The translations under genes and the position numbers were made by a program. A DNA stretch of 64,000 bases from Candidatus Phyllobacterium onerii (lineage in GTDB: Bacteria; Pseudomonadota; Alphaproteobacteria; Rhizobiales; Rhizobiaceae). Below are positions 47,205-55,993 of this stretch, in pieces. The DNA lies in contig NZ_JAQMHX010000001.1 of NCBI RefSeq assembly GCF_028331445.1, forward strand, positions 682,001 through 746,000, in the 5' to 3' direction. Under the pieces are notes generated by a model. It made no database searches, was not told the origin of the DNA, and worked only from the letters and a program-made list of their open reading frames with translations. Position 1 is the first letter of the stretch, and each line of letters starts with the position of its first letter.

Positions 47205-47831
47205 ATGTCAATCGAGGGAAGCAAAACCTATATCGCTGGTAGGCTTAGTGGTGAGGACTGGAAGCGGTTGAAGGAAAAGCTCGCTATCGGGGGCGAGCAG
47301 GAGGCATGGGCATCGGCCTACGAGGATTACTTTCTACAACGGCTAAAGCTTCGATATCTCGATCCGATCAAAGTCCTGGACCATCAAGGTGCCTGGGAGG
47401 GGGAAGGTTTTTCCATTGTTTCGATTCAATGCGCGCTGATCGAGTTCCTTTCGGCAACGAGACGTGGAGAGAAATACCGCTTCCTGAAGAGAGGAGAGAC
47501 GCTCGGACCGCATGAGTACAGCAGCAGCAGTGCGCTGTTTCAAGATTTTTTGTCAAGCGTTCCCCCGTTTTCGAGCACTTTCGACGATGCGTCCGCCAAG
47601 GAGTTTTATCAATCAATCAGATGCGCGCTCCTCCACGAAGCCCGCACGCGGAATGGATGGCGGCTTTGGGTATCCGGGACACGACCGATCGATCTAATCC
47701 AGAAGATTGTCTACCGCAAAGCCTTGCAAGCGGCCATCTCCTTGTATCTAGAGGACTATGGGACGGCGATTTTATCGGATCCGGCACTTCAGGCGGCCTT
47801 CATTCGCAAATTTGACGATCTCGCGGACTAG
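47205..47831 (+). CDS. Hypothetical protein with HEPN-like RX4H motif
   Basis: 208 residues from ATG at 47205 (GGGG about 10 bases upstream; a TTG at 47181 would add 8 residues). The sequence is helical. Near the middle of the C-terminal half it has YQSIRCALLHEARTRNGW, where R-C-A-L-L-H has the R-x4-H spacing of HEPN ribonucleases. One short motif does not prove the family. HEPN proteins are common toxins in defence loci, which would suit this island. The gene is followed after 111 bases by another uncharacterised gene on the same strand. Confidence 0.5.
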   Translation: MSIEGSKTYIAGRLSGEDWKRLKEKLAIGGEQEAWASAYEDYFLQRLKLRYLDPIKVLDHQGAWEGEGFSIVSIQCALIEFLSATRRGEKYRFLKRGETLGPHEYSSSSALFQDFLSSVPPFSSTFDDASAKEFYQSIRCALLHEARTRNGWRLWVSGTRPIDLIQKIVYRKALQAAISLYLEDYGTAILSDPALQAAFIRKFDDLAD

Positions 47832-47942
47832 CCCGCAACGTCTTACATCCCGATAGGTTCGCGACAATGCCAATCGTTTTGCGGGTCGCCAACGTTCGAT
47901 TCGACGTAGTGACACGATCATGTATCAGGGACGATCTAAAGA

Positions 47943-49100
47943 ATGTTAGATTTGTTTGAGCCGAGACTGCCAGACAGAAAACTGCATAGCAGCTTCCGCG
48001 AAATTCGAACCAACCCCACCTATGCCAAGGTGATGCCGGTAATTCAACACTGGGCAGCCGGCCTTCTTGACCGCAAGGGCGAGGTGGATAAATTCGTCAA
48101 GGAATTTCAATCAACATTTAATTCATCCATGTGGGAGATCTATCTCAACAAGGCTTTGACTGACTTGGGCTGTAGCGTAGACTATTCCAAGCCGTCACCA
48201 GATTTCTTCGTGACGGCGCCGGGGAATTATGAATTCAACATCGAGGCTGTGATATCTGACCAGCCTGCGAGCGATAAGGAACGGAAGCCTTCCAGCGATC
48301 AGGATCCTAAAAATCGCAGTGCGCTCAAGCTTGTCGGGAAAATCAGAGACAAGATAAACATATATCGAGGCAGTGGCGGCAAGAAGCATCCATACTCTTC
48401 GCTGAGCCACGTCCAGGGTCGGCCGTTTGTCATCGCGATTGCCCCCTTTGACAGCAACCAATCCCTTTTGCAGAACAACGAACTAATCAACCTCGTCCTA
48501 TTCGGTATCGGTGCCCCGGTGCTTGAAGGGTCCGAGTTCAGGCAAGATAAAGTAACATCGATTGCGACGACGTCCGGGGCGCCGGTCGAAATGGGAATAT
48601 TCACGAACGATTCCTTTAAAGAGATCAGTGCCGTCATCTTCTCTACGGTCGGGACTTTTGGGAAAGCAGTCGTTGAAAGCAAGATCGAGAGGTTTGTCAG
48701 AGCAACTCGCTATAGATTGATAGAGAAGGAAAGAGTTCCGCTTGGCTCACCAATGTGGGACCTCGGAACTCATCGTTTTCAAGTCGACAAACTGAATTAC
48801 CTTTTGACGCAGAGGTGGGATTTCGGTCGCTATATTGTAGGCGCCGACGTGCACATCCAGCATTCCTCTTTTCATCAGGAAAGCCATTTTGATGGACTGC
48901 ACGTTTATTTTAATCCGTTTGCTGAAGTGCCATTTGACTCGAGCTTTGCGTGGCCGGGCGAAGTTTCGCGGAACTATTATGACGTGGCAGCCGACCAACC
49001 GATCCAAATACATCCCGACCGCGCGTTAGTATCCCGGCAGGTTTTTGAGGTTAGCACTTCCTGGATCCGCCACCTGCTTGGAAGTTACGGTTTTGACTGA
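47943..49100 (+). CDS. Hypothetical protein, nuclease-like motif
   Basis: 385 residues, soluble. Near residues 50-105 it has SMWEIYLNKALTDLGCSVDY, then PSPDFFVTAPGNYEF and NIEAVISD. An early helix with Glu, then P-D and I-E-A, is the arrangement seen in several PD-(D/E)XK-like families where the final Lys is missing or moved. The rest is unassigned. It follows the HEPN-like gene on the same strand and may be a partner. No promoter or ribosome site is clear before ATG 47943. Confidence 0.5.
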   Translation: MLDLFEPRLPDRKLHSSFREIRTNPTYAKVMPVIQHWAAGLLDRKGEVDKFVKEFQSTFNSSMWEIYLNKALTDLGCSVDYSKPSPDFFVTAPGNYEFNIEAVISDQPASDKERKPSSDQDPKNRSALKLVGKIRDKINIYRGSGGKKHPYSSLSHVQGRPFVIAIAPFDSNQSLLQNNELINLVLFGIGAPVLEGSEFRQDKVTSIATTSGAPVEMGIFTNDSFKEISAVIFSTVGTFGKAVVESKIERFVRATRYRLIEKERVPLGSPMWDLGTHRFQVDKLNYLLTQRWDFGRYIVGADVHIQHSSFHQESHFDGLHVYFNPFAEVPFDSSFAWPGEVSRNYYDVAADQPIQIHPDRALVSRQVFEVSTSWIRHLLGSYGFD

Positions 49101-49117
49101 TGCTTCATCTCTTGGGG

Positions 49118-49200
49118 GGGCGCCGTATGTGCCAGCCGCGCCGCCGGACATTCCTGTGTTCGACAAATCGCACCGGACGGACGGGACCTTCAGCGTTCAG
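49118..49200 (+). pseudogene. Fragment of IS1182/IS5-like transposase
   Basis: The stretch reads GAPYVPAAPPDIPVFDKSHR followed by TDGTFS. The phrase IPVFDKS-RTDGTFS is typical of the C-terminal half of IS1182-type transposases, where the cysteine-rich segment follows. Here the continuation is lost (VQTSPGTLRM). Only a scrap remains, directly after the hypothetical nuclease-like gene. Confidence 0.55.
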
Positions 49201-50133
49201 ACTTCACCTGGGACGCTGAGAATGATCGCTACAGGCTGCAAAGCTCAGGCCTTCACGCCTACCAACGGCTCCCATCCAGCCGCGTCACAGCCAGGGACGC
49301 CTTGCAAACGCCCTGAAAAACCTCGCGCAGAGCGTTCGGGGATACTCGAACTCCGAGTTTTTCAAAGATATCGGCGCGAAGCGGACTTTCAAACATAATC
49401 AGCTAGACGTTCTTGCTGCAGATCGGCGATTGTAGACTTTTTGGCCAATCGGATTCGACTAGAAATCCGTGATTATCGGCATTTTCATTTGCGACGTCAG
49501 TCCTCAATCGGCCTGATGCTGTTGCCGGTTATCTGCTCCATCAGCTGCTGAAGGGGATCGGTTGTTTTCAAAACAACCTTTTCTTTGAACGCCTGAACGT
49601 TTGTATGCCGACCGATCAACTGTTGACGCTTCAAGCGCTCGAAGTTGAATTTCACGCTCTGAACTTCGCCAATGAGTGTTGGGTTTTTGCCAGTGCCATT
49701 ATAGATCAGTCCGTGTCGACTTGGGTCACCGACCCGTTGCAAAACTCGTCGGGCCACTCATGAACAGGCTTGATAGAGCCGTCCTTGTTGCAAATCTGCT
49801 TGAGGTTCGCGTTCCCCTCCAAAAGTTCTTCGGCGTCGGACTCCACATTGTCCAGACAGCTCTGGTTCTTTCGGCGGCGACAAAAACATTCAACAACGGG
49901 CGGAGCCTGGGTTGCCTTCGCCGCACTGGAATTGCGGACTGCGTCGCACTGAGATCCTGGAGGACGCGATGAAAAGTGTCAGCAACTGGAGCACCGCATC
50001 GCTGGTTTCGGCATCATTACCGCCACCGTAACAAAAGTAGCTACACAAAAGCACACATATCTACCTTGCTAATTTGGCTTATCATATTGAATCGTAAAAT
50101 GATGATACCGGCGACTACACAACTGAGAGTGGT
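49201..50133. other. Decayed region with short frames
   Basis: No intact gene is visible. On the plus strand a frame ending at about 49432 reads LANALKNLAQSVRGYSNSEF. On the minus strand 49497-49757 encodes 86 residues (IGRHTNVQAFKEKVVLKTTD). Next to it, across a stop, an upstream frame in another phase reads GSIKPVHEWPDEFCNGSVTQ. These two minus-strand pieces may be one broken gene. The last 150 bases before 50134 are AT-rich and may carry a promoter. Confidence 0.4.
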
Positions 50134-50667
50134 TTGCGCATTGAGCTCGACCAAATTTACTGGGGGTCGGTCGTGCTGCAAATATCGCTTGGCAATGACG
50201 TCATCACAACAAGTTTTACTGATTTTGATGACCAACTATCCAACCTGGTAAGGTTTATCAATGAGATCGACGCCGGAGGTTTTCCCAGCGCACAGATTAC
50301 GGAATACGGTGTTGCAACTTGGTCGATTGAACAGGGGGACGACCCGGAAATATGTCGGTTCACCATCGATACGCGCAGCATGTCGAGCTTCTCATTTCAA
50401 CTCAGTCGATTGAGTACACTCATTGATCGTTTTTTTGCGAGCTTCGAAAATTCCGTCATGGAATCCTTTCTGCAACAATCCGAGGATGACTGGGATTCGG
50501 GCGTCGCGGAGGGTCGGTTCGAAGACGACCTCGACAAACAGGATGATATCTGGCACGGCGTATGGTGGCTGAATTATCGCTTGACGCAGAGATGCAAGCG
50601 ATCGACGAGCAATCGGAAGATGATGAGGACAGGGGTCGTGCCCGAGACCATGCTAGCAATGATCTGA
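50134..50667 (+). CDS. Small hypothetical protein
   Basis: 177 residues from TTG at 50134, with GAGAGTGG just upstream. The first 100 residues look like a compact beta-rich domain (IYWGSVVLQISLGNDVITTS). The acidic patch ESFLQQSEDDWDSGVAEGRF follows, and the last 25 residues are of low quality and may be read past the true end. No family is known. It ends 116 bases before the next gene on the same strand and may be its partner. Confidence 0.4.
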   Translation: MRIELDQIYWGSVVLQISLGNDVITTSFTDFDDQLSNLVRFINEIDAGGFPSAQITEYGVATWSIEQGDDPEICRFTIDTRSMSSFSFQLSRLSTLIDRFFASFENSVMESFLQQSEDDWDSGVAEGRFEDDLDKQDDIWHGVWWLNYRLTQRCKRSTSNRKMMRTGVVPETMLAMI

Positions 50668-50783
50668 ACCGGCAAGAATATGGATTGTCGGCCCGATGCC
50701 GCACGCAATCGCATCTTGCTTCTTACGCTCGGGATACAGTGGAAAACCGTCACAGCGCAACGGGATTGGAAGGCAACGAAACG

Positions 50784-51905
50784 ATGGGGCGTAACGAACA
50801 GATGCTCGAAGCTCTTGAGGCGATAATCCAGAAACGCGTCGAAGGGTTGGATAAGAAAATCACTAACGAGAAGATGCAGGCGGTGGCCCGGGGTGCGGCT
50901 GGTTCTCGCATGTTTTTATTGCTTGCGGAGATTTGCAGAGACGAGTTCAGTGAAATAGCACAGGACATTTCCAGAGTGATAGAGCGGTACGATGCGCCTA
51001 ACGCCTCTGACTATAAAGACGCATTTCACAAACTCCTCGACGGCGCGCGCAAAAAGGTTATGGAAGCTTTCACAGCGCAAAATTCAAAACTCGGAGAACA
51101 CACCCAGAGTTGGCTGGTTAAAGCGCTTGCAGTCGCGATGAAAAACTTAGAACGGGAGTTTAATTTGACGGTGACGGTGCCCAACAAAACCGACGATAAC
51201 GATCTCGCACTGGCCTTCTTGCGCTACTATGCGAAGGTTCCTAAAGCGCACAAAATAAACGTTTTGGGCCGACCCTATCAAGCAGGCGCGCTGGAAGGCG
51301 AATTAGGTCGGAAGTTTACTTCTGAGGAACGTGCCCAGGCGGCTAGGGTTCTGACCGCACTCATCAAAGACAATCTTTTGGAGCCGACTTACGAAGACGT
51401 GGCCGAGCCTGAAAACTGGCTGCGTATAACAGAGGCTGGCCGCTCGGCGGAAAAACATGGCGCGCCCGATGACCTCGATGTAAAGCTGATGAAGATAAAC
51501 CCTCATCTGGTAACGCGTCGCCGTGGAGCTTGGGCAGCTGCCGCAAGCGACCAACCAGACGCGCCGAGCCAAGCCGCACTTTCGGGCAGAGAACTTGTCA
51601 ATCAGCTCCTTGGAGATTACCTAGCGCCCATTGCAGAGATGAAGGCGCAAACGAATTTTGTGCCCTCAAAGGATAGCAGAACAGGCGTAACACGCCGCAT
51701 GCAAATAAAGTATGCCATGACTAAGCGCCCGAGCGGCATTTCGGATAGCGATCTAGACATCGCTGAAGCCGCCGCCGTTCTGCTCGATGCGCTGCATACT
51801 AAGCTTTCGTCGTTCGCCCATACTCGAGATCCCTCTATTACGGCTATAGAGGTCAAAACCGTGTTATCTGCTACGGAGACGATTCTTCAGCTGTTGCTTT
51901 CATAG
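50784..51905 (+). CDS. Hypothetical protein, helical
   Basis: 373 residues from ATG at 50784 (MGRNEQMLEALEAIIQK); GGAAGG lies upstream, and an open frame to 50562 has no good start. The product is helical and charged throughout, with KLSSFAHTRDPSITAIEVKT at the end. That closing pattern is seen in HEPN-type and abortive-infection proteins, but the match is loose. Position between a hypothetical gene and the recombinase module gives no further hint. Confidence 0.45.
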   Translation: MGRNEQMLEALEAIIQKRVEGLDKKITNEKMQAVARGAAGSRMFLLLAEICRDEFSEIAQDISRVIERYDAPNASDYKDAFHKLLDGARKKVMEAFTAQNSKLGEHTQSWLVKALAVAMKNLEREFNLTVTVPNKTDDNDLALAFLRYYAKVPKAHKINVLGRPYQAGALEGELGRKFTSEERAQAARVLTALIKDNLLEPTYEDVAEPENWLRITEAGRSAEKHGAPDDLDVKLMKINPHLVTRRRGAWAAAASDQPDAPSQAALSGRELVNQLLGDYLAPIAEMKAQTNFVPSKDSRTGVTRRMQIKYAMTKRPSGISDSDLDIAEAAAVLLDALHTKLSSFAHTRDPSITAIEVKTVLSATETILQLLLS

Positions 51906-52229
51906 CTTGGCAGCAGAACTACGGACTTGGTTGCACATCAGTCTGTGCAATCAAATCCGAAAATGCGGTCGTTATGTTATCCAGCCGCTGCTTGCAGCCG
52001 ATCGTCTTGGCCGGACGCGGCACATCGACACCCTTGCCACCCGTAATCCCTACGATAAAGCGTTGGGGATTATACCGCCGGCAAGGAGGTGGGTGCCCTG
52101 GATCGCAGTAGCAAGGGCCTTCCCGTCATTGCCTCCGGACTTCTCCTGTATTGTTGCTGCGAGCTCTCGTTACTTCCAGACGGCGAGTCGAAGCGTGTGG
52201 CTCCGACTGCCTTGAGTTTCAAGCGGCAA
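51906..52229. other. Intergenic region between two convergent genes
   Basis: About 320 bases with no gene I can support. Two genes converge on it, so it should contain terminators, but no clear hairpin with a T-run was found by eye. Confidence 0.4.
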
Positions 52230-53879
52230 TCAGCAAAGTTTTTTTTCGATAGCCTTCAACATTGCTGCGAACTGTTCCCGGGAAAATTCGTTCTCGGAAT
52301 TTTCGTTGGCGCTGTCAACGATCAATTGCCCCTGTTCGACCGTCGGGATGCTGCCGTAGCTCGCGAGCGAAGTCTTAGGCGTCGCGTGCCCGAGGTTCTG
52401 GCTCCAAGCTTTGAACTGGGCAATGGAAAGCTGACGCTTGTACCCTTCGGCGACCAGCATGTCGCGAAACCGGTGGGGGGTAAAAGGCCGCAATCCCGCA
52501 CGTTCAAAGGTTCGCTTGAACATACGAATAACGGTCTGCGCATCGCCGAGGTGCATGGGGACGAGCTCATACGCACCAATGCTCGTGCCTTTGCCGGTGG
52601 CGTGGGCAGCCTTCGGAAACAGGGGATCCTCCGGTCCATATTTCAGCTGATTGACGAGGAGCTCATGCCATTCCATGAATTCCTTCTCCAACTCCTTGCC
52701 GACGGGAAGGAAGAACGAAAAAATCTCCTTGCCGAACTTCGTCGCGACTGAGCGCGGATCCTGATGGATGCGCTTTAGCGACGCAATGAAGTGTTTGACC
52801 TTCAGCGAAACCAGGGCGCCGTCACGGATACCGGTCAGAGCAACCAGTGCGAATAGAGCCCGGTCACACTTGTCCAGCATCGAAGCTGCAGGCATCATGC
52901 GAAACGCTTTCAAGACATCGTCGAGGGACGGAAAGGTCTTGCCGGCGCTTGCCTGACTGACGCGCAGCTCACGCATGCTCGGATTGAGGTACTCAACGTC
53001 GAGAAGATCAATCTTGGCTTTGTACCCCTTGTTTTGCGCCAGCCATATCAGAGAGCGCTTGGTTCCTTTGAGTTCGGCGACGAGCGATGCGGTCTGCAAA
53101 TGGCTGGCGGCAAGAAAGGTCTTGTAGGCGATGGCCTTGGCTTTGCTCCACACGCCAAAATTCTCGAACTTGAAAAACTGCTCGAAACGCGCAAGCCCAA
53201 TCTCGTCCTTGCGGACAGACTTGCCGGAGCGTCCCGCCGTCGCCCTGAGATAGCTGAACCACTCGCGTTTCATCCGCTCATTGTAAGGATTCTGCGGCAA
53301 GATGGCGGATGGCCGACGGCGTGCTGCGACGGTTGCCACCGGGTCCTCCTGAAGCATTTCCGGGAGCGGATTCGGGCTTGCTGATCCGCAACCCGCCTTT
53401 TCATTCTGATTCAGAGGATTACTGCTCGAAGTATCATACTTGTTGAATCGTTGTATTTCGTTCTCAACGACGCGACGGCGTGCCATCGCCTGAGTAAACT
53501 GCTCGGCGCTGAGATTGCGAAACACCGTGGTGCCGCAAACCGAGCAAAGGGCTTCTCCGCGAAAGTTATTGTGTTTCAAGACCGCATAATTATCCGATCC
53601 TGACGCGGCCTTGGTCACGGCTTGGCAGCGAAAGCAGTAGAACTCGTCTGGTTCACATATCTTGCGGCGGTTATCCCACCAGGTCTCGTGCCAATCCTTG
53701 ACCACCCAGCCGAAAAAGAGCGAAGGCGATGAGGTGTCGATTGGCTTGAGGCCCTGTTCCATCCACGTGCGGATCGTGGCTTCGTTTTTCTCGTAAAGGA
53801 TGGAAAGCTCAGGAATCGAGTAGGTGGTGGTGATGCGGACTTTGCGCTTGTCTGAGCGGCGCTTCGAATGGACTGTCAT
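52230..53879 (-). CDS. Tyrosine recombinase with N-terminal HTH and zinc ribbon
   Basis: 549 residues from ATG at 53879, after AAGGAAATTCG. The N-terminus has a helix-turn-helix-like stretch (YSIPELSILYEKNEATIRTW). CXXC pairs at about 82-85 (YCFRCQ) and 114-117 (LCSVCG) form a zinc ribbon. The catalytic domain shows Arg in TGIRDGAL (near 353), His-x-x-Arg in PHRFRD (near 470), His in LGHATPKTSLASY and the tyrosine at its end. It is not of the P4 type and is not the obvious integrase for tRNA-Ser. It may drive a second, nested element or help with excision. It lies 251 bases from the AlpA-like gene. Confidence 0.8.
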   Translation of the reverse strand: MTVHSKRRSDKRKVRITTTYSIPELSILYEKNEATIRTWMEQGLKPIDTSSPSLFFGWVVKDWHETWWDNRRKICEPDEFYCFRCQAVTKAASGSDNYAVLKHNNFRGEALCSVCGTTVFRNLSAEQFTQAMARRRVVENEIQRFNKYDTSSSNPLNQNEKAGCGSASPNPLPEMLQEDPVATVAARRRPSAILPQNPYNERMKREWFSYLRATAGRSGKSVRKDEIGLARFEQFFKFENFGVWSKAKAIAYKTFLAASHLQTASLVAELKGTKRSLIWLAQNKGYKAKIDLLDVEYLNPSMRELRVSQASAGKTFPSLDDVLKAFRMMPAASMLDKCDRALFALVALTGIRDGALVSLKVKHFIASLKRIHQDPRSVATKFGKEIFSFFLPVGKELEKEFMEWHELLVNQLKYGPEDPLFPKAAHATGKGTSIGAYELVPMHLGDAQTVIRMFKRTFERAGLRPFTPHRFRDMLVAEGYKRQLSIAQFKAWSQNLGHATPKTSLASYGSIPTVEQGQLIVDSANENSENEFSREQFAAMLKAIEKKLC

Positions 53880-54130
53880 CGAATTTCCTTGGGAAATGAG
53901 CTGAATTTGGACGCAGTTCGACCGCCCCGCGAATGACGCAGGTTGCGACGGTCTGGTTGTCATGAATTTACGTGGCAGGCCTGAAAAAAGCAGGCGGACC
54001 ACGCGACCGCCGTTCAAGGGCTGTGACTGGCTGTTCCTGGCAACGGCTGAGCGCGTTCGAATAAGCGGGAGCATAGTCCAGCGCGACAACTGAATCGCAC
54101 TCGGATCGACGAGCAACAATGCTGGAAATT

Positions 54131-54343
54131 TTACCCACGATTGGCGATTTCCATCTGCTGTGCTTCGAATTCTTCGATGGCCTGCAGTGAGAAAACAGTC
54201 GTATTGGGTCCGATTTTAATCGCTTTGAAGGCCGGTCGGGTCTTGGACCAACGCCAGATGGTGCTGGGACTACAGCCGTAGCGTTCAGTCAAATCGGCTA
54301 AGCGAAGCCAAGTAATATGAGGGGTGATGTTTTTTCTGGGCAT
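54131..54343 (-). CDS. AlpA-like excisionase/regulator
   Basis: 70 residues from ATG at 54343 with AAGGA just upstream. It reads WLRLADLTERYGCSPSTIWR followed by WSKTRPAFKA. This is the MerR/AlpA-type helix-turn-helix of short DNA-binding proteins that switch P4-like integrases and help excision. It sits about 100 bases downstream of the integrase on the same strand, as in many islands. Confidence 0.85.
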   Translation of the reverse strand: MPRKNITPHITWLRLADLTERYGCSPSTIWRWSKTRPAFKAIKIGPNTTVFSLQAIEEFEAQQMEIANRG

Positions 54344-54445
54344 GGACAGTCCTTGGGTTGGACCGCACGTCATGCGCAGTGGCCTTGTGTAGCACCGGCC
54401 TATGCCGTTGCATAGACAATATTTTTTTGTCTCAGAGGTCTTAAT

Positions 54446-55633
54446 TTACGATCCGCAGAACGCAGCCCAATCATCCATCATCTGCACGCGTTTGTCGAAG
54501 AGATCACCGCGCCGGTAGGCTGCCTCGACCTTGTTCCCGATCATATGGGCCAATGCCATTTCCGCGACGTCATTTGGATAGGCTGTGCGTTCAGAGCACC
54601 AGTCGCGGAAGGTCGATCGAAACCCATGTGGAACCGCTGCTACCTTCATGCGGCGCAATACGGCCGATATGGTCATGTCGGAAATCTGTCCGCCTCGGGC
54701 GGCGGTAAACACAAAGTTTGAATTCTGGAACCGTGGCACTTCCAGGAGCAATTGAAGTACCGGTTTTGACAAGGGGACCCGGTGCTCCTTGCCGGCTTTC
54801 ATGCGCTCGGCTGGTATCGTCCAGATCTTCTTGCCAAAATCAATCTCGTCCCACGTCGCACCGCGGACTTCGCCTGATCGTGTGGCCGTCAGTATGCAAA
54901 ATTCAAGAGCCAGCGATCCCATGCCCTCGGTCGTGCGCAACGCCTTCATGAAGTTGGCCATGTCGTCCACTGGCAAAGCCTTGTGATGCAAAACCTTCCT
55001 GACCTTGCCGGGTTTCGCCATAAGGGCATCGAGATTGCCTTTCCAGCGAGCCGGGTTCTCACCCGTGCGATGACCCGAAACCGTGGCCCAGGCCAACACG
55101 TTCTCGATGCGCCCACGTAATCGCGTTGCCGTCTCGGTCTTCTGGGTCCAAAGCGGGTCGAGAACACTGTAGATGTGATCCACGGTTATCTCATTGACCC
55201 GCATGCTGCCAATCACGGGACCAGCGTAGGTAACCAGCGTGGTAAGAACCTGATCGGCGTGCTTGCCATTCCGGTATTCGTGCCGCTTTGCCTTGTGCCA
55301 GCGCTGGGCTGCTTCCTCGAACGTGATCACTGTGCTTTCGGCCTTAAGCGCCAGCCGTATCGACCGGCGTTCCTCGACGGGATCGATGCCGAGACGGATC
55401 TTGTCATGAGCCTCTCGCGCCCGCTCTCTTGCCTGCGCAAGCGTAACGTCCGGATAGCCGCCGAGCCCAATGTGGCGCCGCTTGTTGCCAATCTGAACGC
55501 GTAGGAGCCACGAACGCGCACCCGTATCCTTCACCTGGAGTTGCAATCCATTGACTCCACCAACAGAATGGATGCCGGGCTCCAAGAGTCGTTTTATATG
55601 AAGGGGACCAAGTTCCAGTGCTTTGCGAGGCAT
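54446..55633 (-). CDS. int: P4-type tyrosine integrase
   Basis: 395 residues from ATG at 55633 (MPRKALELGP), with GGAGC close upstream; an in-frame ATG/GTG 12 codons earlier is less suited. The N-terminal arm-binding part (RHIGLGGYPDVTLAQARERA) is typical of DUF4102 integrases. The catalytic domain has Arg in ATRSGEVRG, His-x-x-Arg in HGFRSTFRDW, His in LAHMIGNKVE and Tyr in AAYRRGD. P4-type enzymes use tRNA 3' ends. It lies 155 bases from the second repeat copy (55788-55802) and is read away from it into the island. Confidence 0.93.
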   Translation of the reverse strand: MPRKALELGPLHIKRLLEPGIHSVGGVNGLQLQVKDTGARSWLLRVQIGNKRRHIGLGGYPDVTLAQARERAREAHDKIRLGIDPVEERRSIRLALKAESTVITFEEAAQRWHKAKRHEYRNGKHADQVLTTLVTYAGPVIGSMRVNEITVDHIYSVLDPLWTQKTETATRLRGRIENVLAWATVSGHRTGENPARWKGNLDALMAKPGKVRKVLHHKALPVDDMANFMKALRTTEGMGSLALEFCILTATRSGEVRGATWDEIDFGKKIWTIPAERMKAGKEHRVPLSKPVLQLLLEVPRFQNSNFVFTAARGGQISDMTISAVLRRMKVAAVPHGFRSTFRDWCSERTAYPNDVAEMALAHMIGNKVEAAYRRGDLFDKRVQMMDDWAAFCGS

Positions 55634-55787
55634 ATGTGCTCCAATAGGACCTGCCAAAAGACCCACCAAAAATTGTGCAACACAATGACATTTGATGCAA
55701 CGCGAAAAAACGGTGAAATCGAATTAATTCAAAGAAAACATATAGATGTGGCATGTGCTGCTATGCGGTGACATTGGGTCCCGGCAG

Positions 55788-55802
55788 CCTTCCTCTCCGC
55801 CA
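55788..55802 (+). repeat. attR: direct repeat of tRNA-Ser 3' end
   Basis: CCTTCCTCTCCGCCA is an exact copy of 791-805. It is next to the integrase gene start and followed by the core-side genes, so it marks the far end of the island. Excision would restore the tRNA gene from the left copy. Confidence 0.85.
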
Positions 55803-55809
55803 TACATTA

Positions 55810-55940
55810 TATTCATGGTTCCAGAAATCGACCGCATCACCCGTGCTGTCGATCGTCCGGTAGAGATACATCTACTGGCCTCTGAGCTTGATGTAGGTGT
55901 CGTCCATATGCCACTTGCTGCCAACAGCGCTGGTCGAAAC
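55810..55940 (-). pseudogene. Fragment of IS6-family transposase
   Basis: On the minus strand the frame reads AVGSKWHMDDTYIKLRGQ, then an in-frame TAG, then MYLYRTIDSTGDAVDF. This is the first-Asp region of the IS6/IS26 transposase (WHMDETYIKVRG...YLYRAVDS). Both sides are missing. It lies just outside attR on the core side, so it may have been there before the island or come with its edge. Confidence 0.75.
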
Positions 55941-55993
55941 AACGGCCTAGGAACATCATGCGTTCGGTCGAGCCAACGCTGTGTTAGGCGTTT

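Larger units (their letters stand above)
791..55802. mobile_element. Genomic island of about 55 kb inserted at tRNA-Ser(GCT)
   Basis: The segment is flanked by the 15-bp direct repeat at 791-805 and 55788-55802. It carries a P4-type integrase and an AlpA-like regulator at its right end. The cargo is accessory: hydrolases, a caspase/MoxR/STAND operon, methyltransferase-linked defence genes and many uncharacterised ORFs. Remnants of IS3- and IS1182-type transposases and a broken integrase-like gene inside it point to stepwise assembly. No conjugation, replication or type IV secretion genes are seen, so it is probably mobilised only by excision with outside help. The genes outside both repeats are ordinary chromosomal ones. 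Confidence 0.85.

Noticed and set aside
50562-50783. Longer start for the gene at 50784-51905
   Set aside because: The upstream codons overlap the previous gene and have no ribosome site, whereas ATG 50784 has one.
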